64,000 nucleotides of DNA from Rhodoferax sp. (GCF_013297935.1 NZ_JAAFIX010000011.1:62001-126000); one strand, 5' to 3'; shown: positions 21,651 to 32,049, counted from the stretch's first letter. Numbers and translations are program-made. Notes: generated by a model not told the origin, from the letters alone.

Positions 21651-23255
21651 TTACCGGCTTGCAGCCAGCAATTTGGCGGTATAAGCATGCTGTGGGGCAC
21701 TAAAGACATCCGCCAGCGCACCCGCCTCCACCGCACGCCCCTGGTGCATCACTACCACCCGGTGTGCCATGGCCTCCATGACCGCGACATCGTGGGTTAT
21801 CAGTAGATATGACAAACCCCGGCTTTTTTGCAACCCTTGCAAGAGTCTCAAGACCTGCTGTGCCAAAGTGACATCCAAGGCACTGGTGGGCTCATCCAAC
21901 ACCAGGACCTCCGGCTCCACGACCAGTGCACGGGCAATCGCCAGCCGCTGACGCTGCCCGCCGGAAAACTGGTGCGGATAACGTTGCAACATGCCGGGAA
22001 ACTGGGTTTCTGTGATGCCGACTGTCCGCAGTGCTTCCACCACCCGCCCTTGCCGCTCTGCCACGGAGGTACCTGCGTCATGGACATCCAGCCCCTCCCC
22101 GACCAGCTCTTCGACGGTCAGCCGCGGGGAAAGTGAAGAGAAAGGATCTTGAAATACCACTTGCACCTTTTTTCTCAGCGGCAGGTCTTGCCGGAATCGC
22201 CCTGACCACGCCACACCGCCCACAGAAACCGCGCCGGAATACCCCACCAACCCCAACGCAGCGAGGGCCAGCGTAGATTTGCCTGAACCGGACTCCCCCA
22301 CCACGCCCAGTGTTTCCCCCCGTCGCAACACCAGATCGACCTGCTGTACGGCGGGAAAGCGACCACGGGAAAACCAGCCGCGCCAGCCGCCCTGAGCCAC
22401 CGGGTAGTTCACGCACACGCCCCGAGCCTCCAGCACGACAGGCGCATCCGCTACCACCGGCGCGACGTCGCGCACAGGCAGGCTGTCCAGCAACTCGCGG
22501 GTGTAACGGTGCTGCGGCGCTGCAAAAACCTCTGCCACAGAACCTTGCTCCACCACACAGCCCTGCTCCATCACGGCAACCCGATCTGCGAACTTGCGGA
22601 CTAGGTGCAGATCATGGGTAATCAAAAGCACCGCCATGCCTTTTCGCACCTGCAGTTCAGCCAACAAATCCAGGATCTGCTGGCGGACGCTGACATCCAG
22701 GGCCGTGGTGGGTTCGTCCGCGAGCAACAAGCGGGGTGAGCATGCCAAGGCCATGGCGATCATGGCGCGCTGACGTTGCCCACCCGATAGCTGGTGGGGA
22801 TAAGCTTTCGCCCGACGGGCGGGCTCCTCAATGCCGGTGTCCGCTATTAAATTAATAGCTAATCGCACAGATTCCTCGCGGGCTAGCCCCTCTTTTTCTT
22901 GCAAAATCTCTGCTATTTGCTCACCGATGGTGAACAGTGGATTCAACGCGGTCATGGGCTCCTGAAACACCATGGCGATGTCCCGCCCCCGGATGGGGCG
23001 AAGTTGCTGCTCCGGTAGCGCCAGAAGATCGACCATCCCGGTCGTAGCCGCAAACCGGGCGGAACCACCGGTGCGCGCGCCTTGCGCCAAGCCCAGCAAC
23101 GCCAGCGCGGTCATGGTTTTGCCGGAACCCGACTCCCCTACCAATGCAAGCTTCTCCCCTTCGCGGATCGCAAAGTCAATTCCCTTGACCACCTCACTAC
23201 CGCCGAATGAAACCCGGAGCTGCTCTACCTGCAGCAAAAGCGGGGCGAGGCTCAT
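21651..23255 (-). CDS. yejF: Peptide/microcin C ABC transporter ATP-binding protein, duplicated NBD (YejF-like)
   Basis: Two NBDs: GESGSGKTMTALALLG / LSGGQRQRAMIAMAL and GESGSGKSTLALAALG / FSGGQRQRLAIARAL. Confidence 0.92.
   Translation of the reverse strand: MSLAPLLLQVEQLRVSFGGSEVVKGIDFAIREGEKLALVGESGSGKTMTALALLGLAQGARTGGSARFAATTGMVDLLALPEQQLRPIRGRDIAMVFQEPMTALNPLFTIGEQIAEILQEKEGLAREESVRLAINLIADTGIEEPARRAKAYPHQLSGGQRQRAMIAMALACSPRLLLADEPTTALDVSVRQQILDLLAELQVRKGMAVLLITHDLHLVRKFADRVAVMEQGCVVEQGSVAEVFAAPQHRYTRELLDSLPVRDVAPVVADAPVVLEARGVCVNYPVAQGGWRGWFSRGRFPAVQQVDLVLRRGETLGVVGESGSGKSTLALAALGLVGYSGAVSVGGVAWSGRFRQDLPLRKKVQVVFQDPFSSLSPRLTVEELVGEGLDVHDAGTSVAERQGRVVEALRTVGITETQFPGMLQRYPHQFSGGQRQRLAIARALVVEPEVLVLDEPTSALDVTLAQQVLRLLQGLQKSRGLSYLLITHDVAVMEAMAHRVVVMHQGRAVEAGALADVFSAPQHAYTAKLLAASR
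22842..22905 (-). repeat. Mini-repeat copy G within yejF
   Basis: GCTATTAAATTAATAGCTAATCGCACAGATTCCTCGCGGGCTAGCCCCTCTTTTTCTTGCAAA; gap-free alignment to copy A. Confidence 0.6.
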
Positions 23256-24289
23256 GCGTCCTGCTTTCTGGGATCGAGTGCGTCCCGTAAGGCATCACCC
23301 ATCAGGGTGAGCAACAACAAACTGACCACCAACACCGCAAACGTGGACAACGATATCCACCAGGCATCGATATTGTTCTTGCCCTGTGACAGTAACTCCC
23401 CCAGCGAGGGAGTGCCTGGTGGGACCCCAAGCCCCAGAAAATCGAGCGAGGTCAGCGCAAGAATTGCACCGCTCATCCGGAAGGGTAAAAAGGTAACGAC
23501 CGGCGTCAAACTGTTGGGCAAGATGTGCCGGGTCATGATGACGCGGTCCGACACCCCCAGCGCCCGCGCAGCCCGCACATAGTCAAGTTGCCGGTTCCGC
23601 AAAAATTCCGCCCGCACATAGTCCGAGAGCCCCATCCAGCCGAAGAGGCTCAACAACACCCACAGCAAGCCCACACTGGGCGTGAATACCGCGCTGAAAA
23701 TAATGAGCAGGTACAACTCGGGCATGGAGCCCCAGACCTCAATGGCCCGCTGCATGACAAGGTCGGTTCTACCTGCAAAGTAGCCCTGCACCGCGCCGGC
23801 CAGCACACCGAGCACCACACCGGTGACCGTAAGCGCCAAGGCAAACAGCACACTGACCCGAAAGCCGTAAATCAGTTGCGCCAATAAATCGCGACCCCGG
23901 TCATCCGTACCCAGCCAATTTGCGCTGCTTGGCGGCGCTGGGTTGGGCGCAGTGGCAAAGTAATTCAGCGTCTTCGGGCCATAGCGGTTGGGTGCAAAAA
24001 GTGCCCAGTTGCCTTCCTGCGCCAAGCGCTGCTGGATAAACGGGTCCAAATAATCTGTCGGCGTGGCGAAATCCCCGCCGAACGTGGTTTCCGGATAATC
24101 GCGAACCAAGGGCCAGTACGCCTCTCCTTGGTACACCACCACCAGAGGCCGGTCGTTGGACACCAACTCGGCACACAGACTCAGCACCACCAAGCCTGCA
24201 AAAAGCAGCAAGCTGGCAAAGCCCAAGCGGTTGCGCCTGAAGCGTCGCCAGGCGCGGGCCACGGGGCCCGGGTTATTCGAAGGTGACAC
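23252..24289 (-). CDS. yejE: ABC transporter permease (YejE-like)
   Basis: WRRFRRNRLGFASLLLF; DGRDLLAQLIYGFRVSVLFAL; RHILPNSLTPVVTFLPF. Confidence 0.92.
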   Translation of the reverse strand: MSPSNNPGPVARAWRRFRRNRLGFASLLLFAGLVVLSLCAELVSNDRPLVVVYQGEAYWPLVRDYPETTFGGDFATPTDYLDPFIQQRLAQEGNWALFAPNRYGPKTLNYFATAPNPAPPSSANWLGTDDRGRDLLAQLIYGFRVSVLFALALTVTGVVLGVLAGAVQGYFAGRTDLVMQRAIEVWGSMPELYLLIIFSAVFTPSVGLLWVLLSLFGWMGLSDYVRAEFLRNRQLDYVRAARALGVSDRVIMTRHILPNSLTPVVTFLPFRMSGAILALTSLDFLGLGVPPGTPSLGELLSQGKNNIDAWWISLSTFAVLVVSLLLLTLMGDALRDALDPRKQDA

Positions 24290-25319
24290 GGGGATCCGCC
24301 CAGGCGTAACAGAGGTCGGATACCAATTTGGTCACCAACCCCATGAGGGTAAAAAGATACAGCGTGCCCATCACAACGGGGTAGTCGCGGCGGATCACAC
24401 TCTCGTAGCTCAGCAGGCCTAGCCCATCCAGCGAAAACTGGGTCTCGATCAGCAATGAACCGGTAAAGAAAGCCCCGATAAATGCGGCAGGAAAACCCGT
24501 CACGATGGGGATGAGTGCATTGCGCATCACGTGCTTCCACAGGACTGCGCGCTCAGGCAATCCTTTGGCACGGGCCGTCAACACATATTGCTTGCGGATT
24601 TCTTCCAAAAACGAGTTTTTGGTCAACATGGTGATGGTGGCAAAACTCCCCATCACCATGGCGGTCACCGGCATGGCGATGTGCCACAGATAGTCCACCA
24701 CCCTTGCCCCCCAGCTCAAGCTCTCCCAGTTTGACGAGGTAAGGCCCCGCAGCGGGAACCATTGCAGCTGCCCACCGAACACAACCAACAGGGCCACGCC
24801 CAGCACAAAGCCCGGGATAGCAAACCCCACCAGCACTATTGAGCTGGTGACCAGATCGAAACGCGACCCCGCCCGCACTGCCTTGGCAATCCCCAAGGGC
24901 ACCGCGATGGCGTAGCTGATAAAAAATGTCCACAGGCCGAGGCTCATGGACACCGGCAGCTTCTCCCAGATCAGTTCCGAGACCTTGCGATTCTGGAAAA
25001 AGCTGGTTCCCAGGTCAAAACGGGCGAACTGCTGCAGCATGTGCCAAAAACGCTCAGGGGCCGGCTTGTCAAAGCCGTACAAGGCCTTGGCTAACTCCAG
25101 GCGCTTGGGATCCACACCCTGCGCGCCGCGATAGCTCAGCCCGCCCTCGGCGCCGACACTGCCACCGGCCTTGGCTTCAGCCAGGTACTGCTCCACCGGC
25201 CCGCCGGGCACAAACTGCACCACGACAAAGGTCAGCAACAACACCCCGAACAGGGTGGGCACCATCAGCAGCAAGCGCTTGAGTGTGTAAGACAGAAGAT
25301 TCATGGTTGCTTGGCCCAC
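24273..25319 (-). CDS. yejB: ABC transporter permease (YejB-like)
   Basis: YTLKRLLLMVPTLFGVLLLTFVVVQFVPGGPVEQYLAE; TARAKGLPERAVLWKHVMRNALIPIVTG. Confidence 0.93.
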   Translation of the reverse strand: MGQATMNLLSYTLKRLLLMVPTLFGVLLLTFVVVQFVPGGPVEQYLAEAKAGGSVGAEGGLSYRGAQGVDPKRLELAKALYGFDKPAPERFWHMLQQFARFDLGTSFFQNRKVSELIWEKLPVSMSLGLWTFFISYAIAVPLGIAKAVRAGSRFDLVTSSIVLVGFAIPGFVLGVALLVVFGGQLQWFPLRGLTSSNWESLSWGARVVDYLWHIAMPVTAMVMGSFATITMLTKNSFLEEIRKQYVLTARAKGLPERAVLWKHVMRNALIPIVTGFPAAFIGAFFTGSLLIETQFSLDGLGLLSYESVIRRDYPVVMGTLYLFTLMGLVTKLVSDLCYAWADPRVTFE

Positions 25320-27130
25320 CAGGTATCAATGGCCCAGCCCTCACCGGCTGCATAGGGGGGCATGGCGGCAGGCTTGTCCAGGCGCCAGTGGTTGTAGGCC
25401 AGGCGGTGGCTGCTGGCCGACCACTGAGGTACCAGCACATGGCTGTGGGCTATCACGCGGTCTAAAGCACGACAGGCCGGCAAAAGTGCACTCTTGGAGT
25501 TGGCGGAAGTCATGGTTTGAATCAGCGCGTCCACTGCAGCATTGCGAACTCCACTCAGATTGCCCGAGTCCTCCTGCCCGGCGGCCTTGCTGCCGAACAA
25601 GTCTACGAACTCCTGCCCGGGATTCTGCGTACCCGCATAGGCGATGGATGTGATTTCAAACTCAAACTTTTGCAGGCGCTGTTGGTAGAGCGCAAAGTCC
25701 ACCGGCCGGAAGTTGAGCTTGACGCCAATCTTCTCCAGGTTGCGGGCCCAGGGAGTCACGACCCGCACACCGCTCTCATTGCTATCGAGGTACTCCAACT
25801 CCAGAGTCTGGCCTTGGGCATTGCGCAAAGCGCCATCCCTGAACGTCCAGCCCGCCTCGCGCAACAGCTCCTGGGCCACCCGAAGGTTGTCACGCAGACT
25901 GCGATCCCCATCGGTACGGGGCGCTACAGCCATGGGGCCGAATGCCGCAGGTGGCACGTTCGCACGCAATGGAGAGAGCAAAGCCAGTTCAGCCGGCGAC
26001 GGCAGACCCGTGGCTTGGCACGCCGTGTTGCCAAACAAACCTTGCACGCGCTGGTAAGCGCCGTAAAACATCTGCCGGTTCATCCACTCGTAATCCAAAG
26101 CCAAGCCCAGTGCCTGGCGCACTCTCACATCTTGCAGTTTGGGGGAACGGGTGTTGAGCACATAGCTCTGGAACCCGGTGGGCAAGGTATGGCGGAACTC
26201 TTCTTTCACGAGCTCGCCGGTGTCAAACTTGCGACCGGTGACGCGCCGGGCCCAGTCACCCGCTGAAAAGAAACGCATCAAGTCGAACTCGCCGGCCTTC
26301 AAGGCCTCAAGCCGTGCGGTGCTGTCTTTGTAAATTTTGACGGTAATGCGGTCGAAATTGGCCGTACCGCGGCGCACAGGCAGATCGCGCGCCCAATACT
26401 GAGGGTCGCGCACATAAGTGATGTCTTTGCCGAAATTCACTGGCCCGACCTTGTAGGGACCGCTCCCGATGGGGACCTCCATCACGATCTGATCAAAGGG
26501 CTTGGCGACGCCCCCTACCTCCCCCCACCGGTGGCTGAAAACCGGCAAACCGCCCACGGTCAAGGGCAGCTCCCGGTTGGGCTTCGCAAATCGATAGCGC
26601 ACGGTGCGTGCGTCCAGAACCTCGGCCGCCACGACCTCTTCCAGCAGACTGCGGTAGCCCGGTGCTGCCTGCGCACTTTTGAGCATGTCAAAGCTATGTT
26701 TGACATCCCGTGCCAGCACCGGGTCCCCGTTGTGAAAGCGCGCTTCGGGGCGCAGCACAAAGGTGGCACTCAAACGGTCCGGCGACACCGACACGTCCTG
26801 CGCCAGCAAGCCGTAACCGGCCGCAGTTTCGTCCAACGCTCCGGCGAGCAGGCTGTCAAACATTAAGTTGCTCAAATACGCCGGTGCCGAGCCTTTCACG
26901 GTGAAGGGGTTGTACTTGTCAAAGGTAGACACCCGCAAGTTACTCACCAGACGCAACTCCCCTCCCTTGGGGGCAGCCGGATTCACGTAGCTGAAATGTG
27001 CGAACCCTGCGGGATATTGCAGGTCCCCCCACAACGCATAGCCGTGGGCAGCCCACGTGTTGCACGCCGCAAAACTCCAGAGAAATAGTGCCCAAATCCG
27101 CATGCGACAATTCTGCACCAGACCACGCAT
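25301..27130 (-). CDS. yejA: Extracellular solute-binding protein family 5 (YejA-like)
   Basis: Signal peptide; HGYALWGDLQYPAGFAHFSYVNPAAPKGGELRLV; RQALGLALDYEWMNRQMFYGAYQRV. Confidence 0.92.
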   Translation of the reverse strand: MRGLVQNCRMRIWALFLWSFAACNTWAAHGYALWGDLQYPAGFAHFSYVNPAAPKGGELRLVSNLRVSTFDKYNPFTVKGSAPAYLSNLMFDSLLAGALDETAAGYGLLAQDVSVSPDRLSATFVLRPEARFHNGDPVLARDVKHSFDMLKSAQAAPGYRSLLEEVVAAEVLDARTVRYRFAKPNRELPLTVGGLPVFSHRWGEVGGVAKPFDQIVMEVPIGSGPYKVGPVNFGKDITYVRDPQYWARDLPVRRGTANFDRITVKIYKDSTARLEALKAGEFDLMRFFSAGDWARRVTGRKFDTGELVKEEFRHTLPTGFQSYVLNTRSPKLQDVRVRQALGLALDYEWMNRQMFYGAYQRVQGLFGNTACQATGLPSPAELALLSPLRANVPPAAFGPMAVAPRTDGDRSLRDNLRVAQELLREAGWTFRDGALRNAQGQTLELEYLDSNESGVRVVTPWARNLEKIGVKLNFRPVDFALYQQRLQKFEFEITSIAYAGTQNPGQEFVDLFGSKAAGQEDSGNLSGVRNAAVDALIQTMTSANSKSALLPACRALDRVIAHSHVLVPQWSASSHRLAYNHWRLDKPAAMPPYAAGEGWAIDTWWAKQP

Positions 27131-27145
27131 TTTTAAGAGGACGAT

Positions 27146-27940
27146 ATGGGCTTTTTAGCAGGCAAGAAGTTGTTGATTACCGGGGTGCTGTCGAACCGCT
27201 CCATCGCCTATGGCATCGCCAAAGCGTGCAAAGAACAAGGCGCCGAATTGGCGTTCAGCTATGTAGGCGAGCGCTTCAAAGACCGCATCACTGAGTTTGC
27301 AGCAGACTTCGACTCCAAGCTGGTGTTCGACTGCGATGTAGGCAGCGACGAGCAGATCGACCAGTTGTTCAAAGACTTGTCGACACACTGGCCCACGTTT
27401 GACGGATTTGTGCACAGCATCGGCTTTGCCCCCCGCGAAGCGATTGCCGGCAACTTCCTGGACGGCCTGACGCGCGAGAACTTCAAAATTGCGCACGACA
27501 TCAGCGCGTACAGCTTTCCGGCAATGGCCAAAGCAGCCCTGCCCTACCTGAACCCGAAAGCAGCCTTGCTCACCCTGTCGTACCTGGGTGCTGAGCGCAT
27601 CATCCCCAACTACAACACCATGGGTTTGGCCAAAGCCTCGCTCGAAGCCAGCGTGCGCTACCTCGCCGAAGCCGTGGGTCCCAAAGGCATCCGGGTCAAC
27701 GGCATCAGCGCCGGCCCCATCAAGACGCTAGCAGCCAGTGGCATTAAAGACTTCAGCAAACTGCTCAACATGGTGGCAGGTGCATCACCCATCCGCCGCA
27801 ACGTCACCATTGAAGACGTGGGCAATGTGGCCGCCTTTATGTTGAGCGACTTGGCCGGCGGCGTCACTGCCGAAATCACGTATGTGGACGGTGGCTACAG
27901 CCAGACCATGGGCGTGACGACCGAGCCCGCAGCGGGCTGA
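27146..27940 (+). CDS. fabI: Enoyl-ACP reductase FabI
   Basis: [67 protein letters not shown]. Confidence 0.97.
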   Translation: MGFLAGKKLLITGVLSNRSIAYGIAKACKEQGAELAFSYVGERFKDRITEFAADFDSKLVFDCDVGSDEQIDQLFKDLSTHWPTFDGFVHSIGFAPREAIAGNFLDGLTRENFKIAHDISAYSFPAMAKAALPYLNPKAALLTLSYLGAERIIPNYNTMGLAKASLEASVRYLAEAVGPKGIRVNGISAGPIKTLAASGIKDFSKLLNMVAGASPIRRNVTIEDVGNVAAFMLSDLAGGVTAEITYVDGGYSQTMGVTTEPAAG

Positions 27941-27948
27941 TTTAAGCC

Positions 27949-28003
27949 AAATCCGGCTCTAGCCCCTATGGATGCTGCGCGGGCAGCTCCTAAAAAAATA
28001 GCG
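27949..28003 (+). repeat. Mini-repeat copy C (between fabI and decarboxylase)
   Basis: AAATCCGGCTCTAGCCCCTATGGATGCTGCGCGGGCAGCTCCTAAAAAAATAGC. Confidence 0.75.
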
Positions 28004-28031
28004 CTAATGCCATCGCATTAGCGCTATTTTT
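27992..28031. terminator. Bidirectional intrinsic terminator between convergent fabI and decarboxylase genes
   Basis: AAAAATAGCGCTAATGC-CATC-GCATTAGCGCTATTTTT, 17-bp perfect stem. Confidence 0.88.
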
Positions 28032-28059
28032 GTTAGTGAGCCCCCTAGGGGGCGTACGC

Positions 28060-30330
28060 TCAGGCTTTGACGCAGTCGGCGTAGTAACGCAGTTTGCCGT
28101 CTTCCCCCACCTCGCTCACCAGACCGTGCACATCGGTCTCAAAGCCAGGGCACTGGGCGTTGAATTCGCGTGAGAACTTGAGGTAGTCCACCACTTTCTT
28201 GTTGAAGACCTCACCGGGAATCAACAAGGGAATGCCCGGCGGGTAGGGTGTGACCATGCCCACCGACACGCGGCCTTCCAGGTGGTCGATTTCCACCCGC
28301 TCGGTCTTGCGCAGTGCAATATGGGCGTATGCGTCGCTGGGCTTCATGGCCGGGGTCAGGTCACTGAGGTACACCTCGGTGGTCAGGCGGGCAATATCAA
28401 ACTTGGCATACAGCTGGTGAATGTGGTGGCACAGGTCCGCCAATCCCATCTTCTCGTAGCGCGGATACTTTTGCACAAACTCAGGCAGCACACGCCACAT
28501 GGGTTGGTTTTTGGCGTAGTCGTCCTTGAACTGCTGCAAGGCAGTCAACATGCTGTTCCAGCGGCCCTTGGTAATGCCGATGGTGAACATGATGAAGAAA
28601 CTGTACAGGCCGGTCTTCTCCACCACCACACCGTGCTCCGCCAGGAACTTGGTCACGATGGAGGCAGGAATACCGGTCTTGGCGAACTTGCCGTTCAGGT
28701 CCAGACCCGGAGTCACGATGGTGGACTTGATCGGGTCCAGCATATTGAAGCCGGACGCCAGTTTGCCAAAACCATGCCAGTTGGCTTTTGCAGACTTGGC
28801 TTCCCCCTTGATGATCCAGTCTGCCGCTTTGCCGATACCTTCGTCGGCCAGCTTGTCCGGGCCCCAAACCTTGAACCACCAGTCATCACCGTACTCTTCG
28901 TCCACCTTGCGCATGGCACGGCGGAAGTCCAAGGCTTCAGCAATACTCTCTTCCACCAGCGCGGTACCACCGGGCGGCTCCATCATGGCAGCAGCCACGT
29001 CGCAGCTGGCAATGATGCTGTACTGCGGACTGGTGCTGGTGTGCATCAGATAGGCCTCATTAAAGAGGTGCTTGTCGAGCTTGACCGTCTGCGAGTCCTG
29101 CACCAGCACGTGGCTGGCTTGGCTGATGCCGGCCAATAGCTTGTGGATGGACTGCGTGCTGTAAACCACGGCTTCTTTGGGGCGCGCGCGGTTCTTGCCC
29201 ATGGCGTGGTAGGTGCCATAGAAGGGGTGAAAGGCTGCGTGCGGCAACCAGGCTTCGTCAAAGTGGATGTTTTCCACATAGCCGTCCAGCATGGTTTTGA
29301 TCGTTTCGGTGTTGTAGAGCACGCCGTCGTAGGTGCTCTGCGTTAGCGTCAAAATGCGTGGCTTGACCTTTTTGGCATCCACGCCCTGGAGCAAGGGGTT
29401 GGCTTTGATCTTGGCGCGAATGGTTTCCGGCTCAAATTCGCTTTGCGGAATCGGCCCGATGATGCCGAAGTGGTTGCGCGTCGGCTTCAAAAAAACAGGG
29501 ATAGCACCCGTCATGATGATGGCGTGCAGATTGCTCTTGTGGCAGTTGCGGTCCACGATCACGATGTCACCCGGTGCCACGGTGTGGTGCCACACCATCT
29601 TGTTCGAGGTGGAGGTGCCGTTGGTCACAAAGAAGCAGTGATCGGCATTGAAGATACGGGCCGCATTGCGCTCAGATGCACCAATGGCACCGTTGTGGTC
29701 CAGCAGTTGGCCCAGTTCTTCCACCGCGTTGCACACATCGGCGCGCAGCATGTTTTCACCATAAAACTGGTGGTACATCTGGCCCACTGGGCTCTTCAAG
29801 AAGGCCACGCCTCCGGAGTGACCGGGGCAGTGCCAGCTGTAGGAGCCATCTTCGGCGTAGTCGAGCAGCGCCTTAAAGAATGGCGGCTGCACGCCCTCCA
29901 GGTAACCCTTGGCTTCCCGGATGATGTGGCGCGCCACGAACTCCGGCGTGTCTTCAAACATGTGAATAAAGCCATGCAGTTCGCGCAGGATGTCGTTGGG
30001 AATGTGGCGGCTGGTTTTGGTCTCGCCGTACACATAAATAGGCACGTCAAGATTTTTACGGCGAACTTCTTCAATAAAGTGGCGCAAGTTCAAGACTGCG
30101 GGGTCCAGATCCGGCCCGGGAGTGAACTCTTCGTCGTCAATCGACAAAATGAAAGCGCTGGCACGGCTCTGCTGCTGCGCAAACTGGCTCAAATCACCGT
30201 AGCTGGTGACGCCAAGCACCTCAAAACCTTCAGACTCAATCGCCTGCGCCAGGGCACGGATGCCCAGACCCGACGTGTTTTCCGAGCGGAAATCTTCGTC
30301 AATGATGATGATGGGAAAGCGAAACTTCAT
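28060..30330 (-). CDS. PLP-dependent Lys/Arg/Orn decarboxylase (class-I Orn/Lys/Arg decarboxylase with N-terminal receiver-like domain)
   Basis: GYLEGVQPPFFKALLDYAEDGSYSWHCPGHSGGVAFLKSPVG; STQSIHKLLAGISQASHV; TPYPPGIPLLIPGE. Confidence 0.94.
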   Translation of the reverse strand: MKFRFPIIIIDEDFRSENTSGLGIRALAQAIESEGFEVLGVTSYGDLSQFAQQQSRASAFILSIDDEEFTPGPDLDPAVLNLRHFIEEVRRKNLDVPIYVYGETKTSRHIPNDILRELHGFIHMFEDTPEFVARHIIREAKGYLEGVQPPFFKALLDYAEDGSYSWHCPGHSGGVAFLKSPVGQMYHQFYGENMLRADVCNAVEELGQLLDHNGAIGASERNAARIFNADHCFFVTNGTSTSNKMVWHHTVAPGDIVIVDRNCHKSNLHAIIMTGAIPVFLKPTRNHFGIIGPIPQSEFEPETIRAKIKANPLLQGVDAKKVKPRILTLTQSTYDGVLYNTETIKTMLDGYVENIHFDEAWLPHAAFHPFYGTYHAMGKNRARPKEAVVYSTQSIHKLLAGISQASHVLVQDSQTVKLDKHLFNEAYLMHTSTSPQYSIIASCDVAAAMMEPPGGTALVEESIAEALDFRRAMRKVDEEYGDDWWFKVWGPDKLADEGIGKAADWIIKGEAKSAKANWHGFGKLASGFNMLDPIKSTIVTPGLDLNGKFAKTGIPASIVTKFLAEHGVVVEKTGLYSFFIMFTIGITKGRWNSMLTALQQFKDDYAKNQPMWRVLPEFVQKYPRYEKMGLADLCHHIHQLYAKFDIARLTTEVYLSDLTPAMKPSDAYAHIALRKTERVEIDHLEGRVSVGMVTPYPPGIPLLIPGEVFNKKVVDYLKFSREFNAQCPGFETDVHGLVSEVGEDGKLRYYADCVKA

Positions 30331-30461
30331 CTACAGGCTCCAACAACGGGCTAAAAATAGCAAACAGGCGCGAAGTGTAAGGACTAAATGTGGCAAGCCG
30401 GCGGCACTGACTTGCAATTGGCCCACAATGTGGCGTCATCAATACAACTGGAGTCCCTGTC

Positions 30462-30887
30462 ATGTCGGAACCCAACCTCTGGTGGCTCGTCGTCGGTGTG
30501 CTGGTCGCGCTGGAGCTATTCACTGGAACCTTTTACTTATTGATGCTCGGGCTCGGCGCCGCCGCCGCGGCGTTGGTAGCCTACTCTGGTGCGAGCGTTG
30601 CTGTGCAACTGGTCTCAGCCGCCGTGGTCGGAGGCGGCGCCGTCTCGCTGTGGCACCTTCGCCGCACCCGGCCGGGCGCAGAGCTGCCAGCTCAGTCGAA
30701 CCCCAACGTCAATCTGGATATTGGAGAAATCGTGCAAGTGGGCCAATGGAGCCCTGACGGCACAGCCCAAGTGCACTACCGGGGTGCCGCATGGACCGTC
30801 ATGCACCGGCCCGGCATCAACCCCACGGGGGGAGCCCATCGGGTTGCAGAAATGGTGGGAAACCGCCTGTTGGTAGACAAAGCTTAA
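30462..30887 (+). CDS. NfeD-family membrane protein
   Basis: WWLVVGVLVALELFTGTFYLLMLGLGAAAAALVAYSG with OB-fold-like C-terminus; upstream of SPFH gene. Confidence 0.87.
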   Translation: MSEPNLWWLVVGVLVALELFTGTFYLLMLGLGAAAAALVAYSGASVAVQLVSAAVVGGGAVSLWHLRRTRPGAELPAQSNPNVNLDIGEIVQVGQWSPDGTAQVHYRGAAWTVMHRPGINPTGGAHRVAEMVGNRLLVDKA

Positions 30888-30899
30888 CGAGGGAAACTT

Positions 30900-31808
30900 A
30901 TGGAAATCGCAATCATTGTTCTAGTCATCGCCATCATTTTCGTGTCGCGGTCCGTCAAGGTCGTGCCACAGCAGCACGCTTGGGTTATTGAGCGCTTGGG
31001 CAAGTACCACGGCACCCTGACTCCCGGCCTGAACTTTCTGGTGCCCTTTATCGACCGCGTCGCCTACAAGCATGTGCTCAAAGAAATTCCACTCGACATT
31101 GCCAGCCAGGTTTGCATCACCAAGGACAACACCCAGCTGCAGGTGGATGGCATCTTGTACTTCCAAGTCACCGACGCCATGCGTGCGAGCTATGGCTCCA
31201 GTAACTACATCATCGCCATTTCTCAGCTGGCGCAAACCTCGCTGCGCTCCGTCATCGGAAAGCTGGAGCTGGACAAAACGTTCGAGGAGCGTGACATCAT
31301 CAATGCGCAAGTTGTTGCAGCGATTGATGAGGCCGCGCTCAATTGGGGCGTCAAGGTGCTGCGTTACGAAATCAAAGATCTGACACCCCCAAAGGAAATC
31401 TTGCACGCCATGCAAGCCCAAATCACCGCCGAGCGCGAAAAGCGTGCACTGATAGCCGCCTCGGAAGGCCGCCGTCAGGAGCAAATCAATATTGCGACCG
31501 GCGAGCGCGAGGCGTTTATTGCCCGCTCTGAAGGTGAGAAGCAAGCAGCCATCAACAGCGCCCAAGGCGAGGCCGCGTCCATCACCGCGGTGGCGGAAGC
31601 CACTGCCAATGCGATTGAGCGTATTGCAGCGGCCATCCGGCAGCCTGGCGGAGAGCAAGCAGTTCAGCTCAAGGTTGCTGAGCGCGCAGTTGATGCCTAT
31701 GCCAAGGTGGCCGCCGATGCCACCACCACCCTCATCATCCCCGGCAACATGAGCGAAGTGTCCGGTTTGATCGCCACGGCCATGAAAATGGTTCAGTCCA
31801 GCAAATAA
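30900..31808 (+). CDS. SPFH/Band-7 (stomatin/QmcA-like) protein
   Basis: VKVVPQQHAWVIERLGKYHGTLTPGLNFLVPFIDRVAYKH... Confidence 0.94.
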   Translation: MEIAIIVLVIAIIFVSRSVKVVPQQHAWVIERLGKYHGTLTPGLNFLVPFIDRVAYKHVLKEIPLDIASQVCITKDNTQLQVDGILYFQVTDAMRASYGSSNYIIAISQLAQTSLRSVIGKLELDKTFEERDIINAQVVAAIDEAALNWGVKVLRYEIKDLTPPKEILHAMQAQITAEREKRALIAASEGRRQEQINIATGEREAFIARSEGEKQAAINSAQGEAASITAVAEATANAIERIAAAIRQPGGEQAVQLKVAERAVDAYAKVAADATTTLIIPGNMSEVSGLIATAMKMVQSSK

Positions 31809-31824
31809 GCAGGAAACGGGCAAC

Positions 31825-31858
31825 AAAAAAGCCCGTAGTGCGTAACACTACGGGCTAT
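31825..31858 (-). terminator. Intrinsic terminator of tRNA-Ser
   Basis: AGCCCGTAGTG-TTACG-CACTACGGGCT followed by T6 on the minus strand, directly downstream of the tRNA. Confidence 0.85.
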
Positions 31859-31865
31859 CTGTTTC

Positions 31866-31955
31866 TGGCGGAGCAGGCGGGATTCGAACCCGCGGTGGGT
31901 TTTACCCCACGCACGCTTTCCAGGCGTGTGACTTAAACCACTCATCCACCGCTCC
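31866..31955 (-). tRNA. tRNA-Ser (GGA anticodon), CCA encoded
   Basis: Minus strand GGAGCGGTGGATGAGTGGTTTAAGTCACACGCCTGGAAAGCGTGCG...GGTTCGAATCCCGCCTGCTCCGCCA; long variable arm. Confidence 0.96.
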
Positions 31956-32049
31956 TAAGCCTCGTATTCTAGCCCGTTATTTCGAGCATTCCGGAAGAAA
32001 CCTTAATCTTTTTGGAAAAAGCGGCAATGGCACACCCGCTGCCAAGGCC

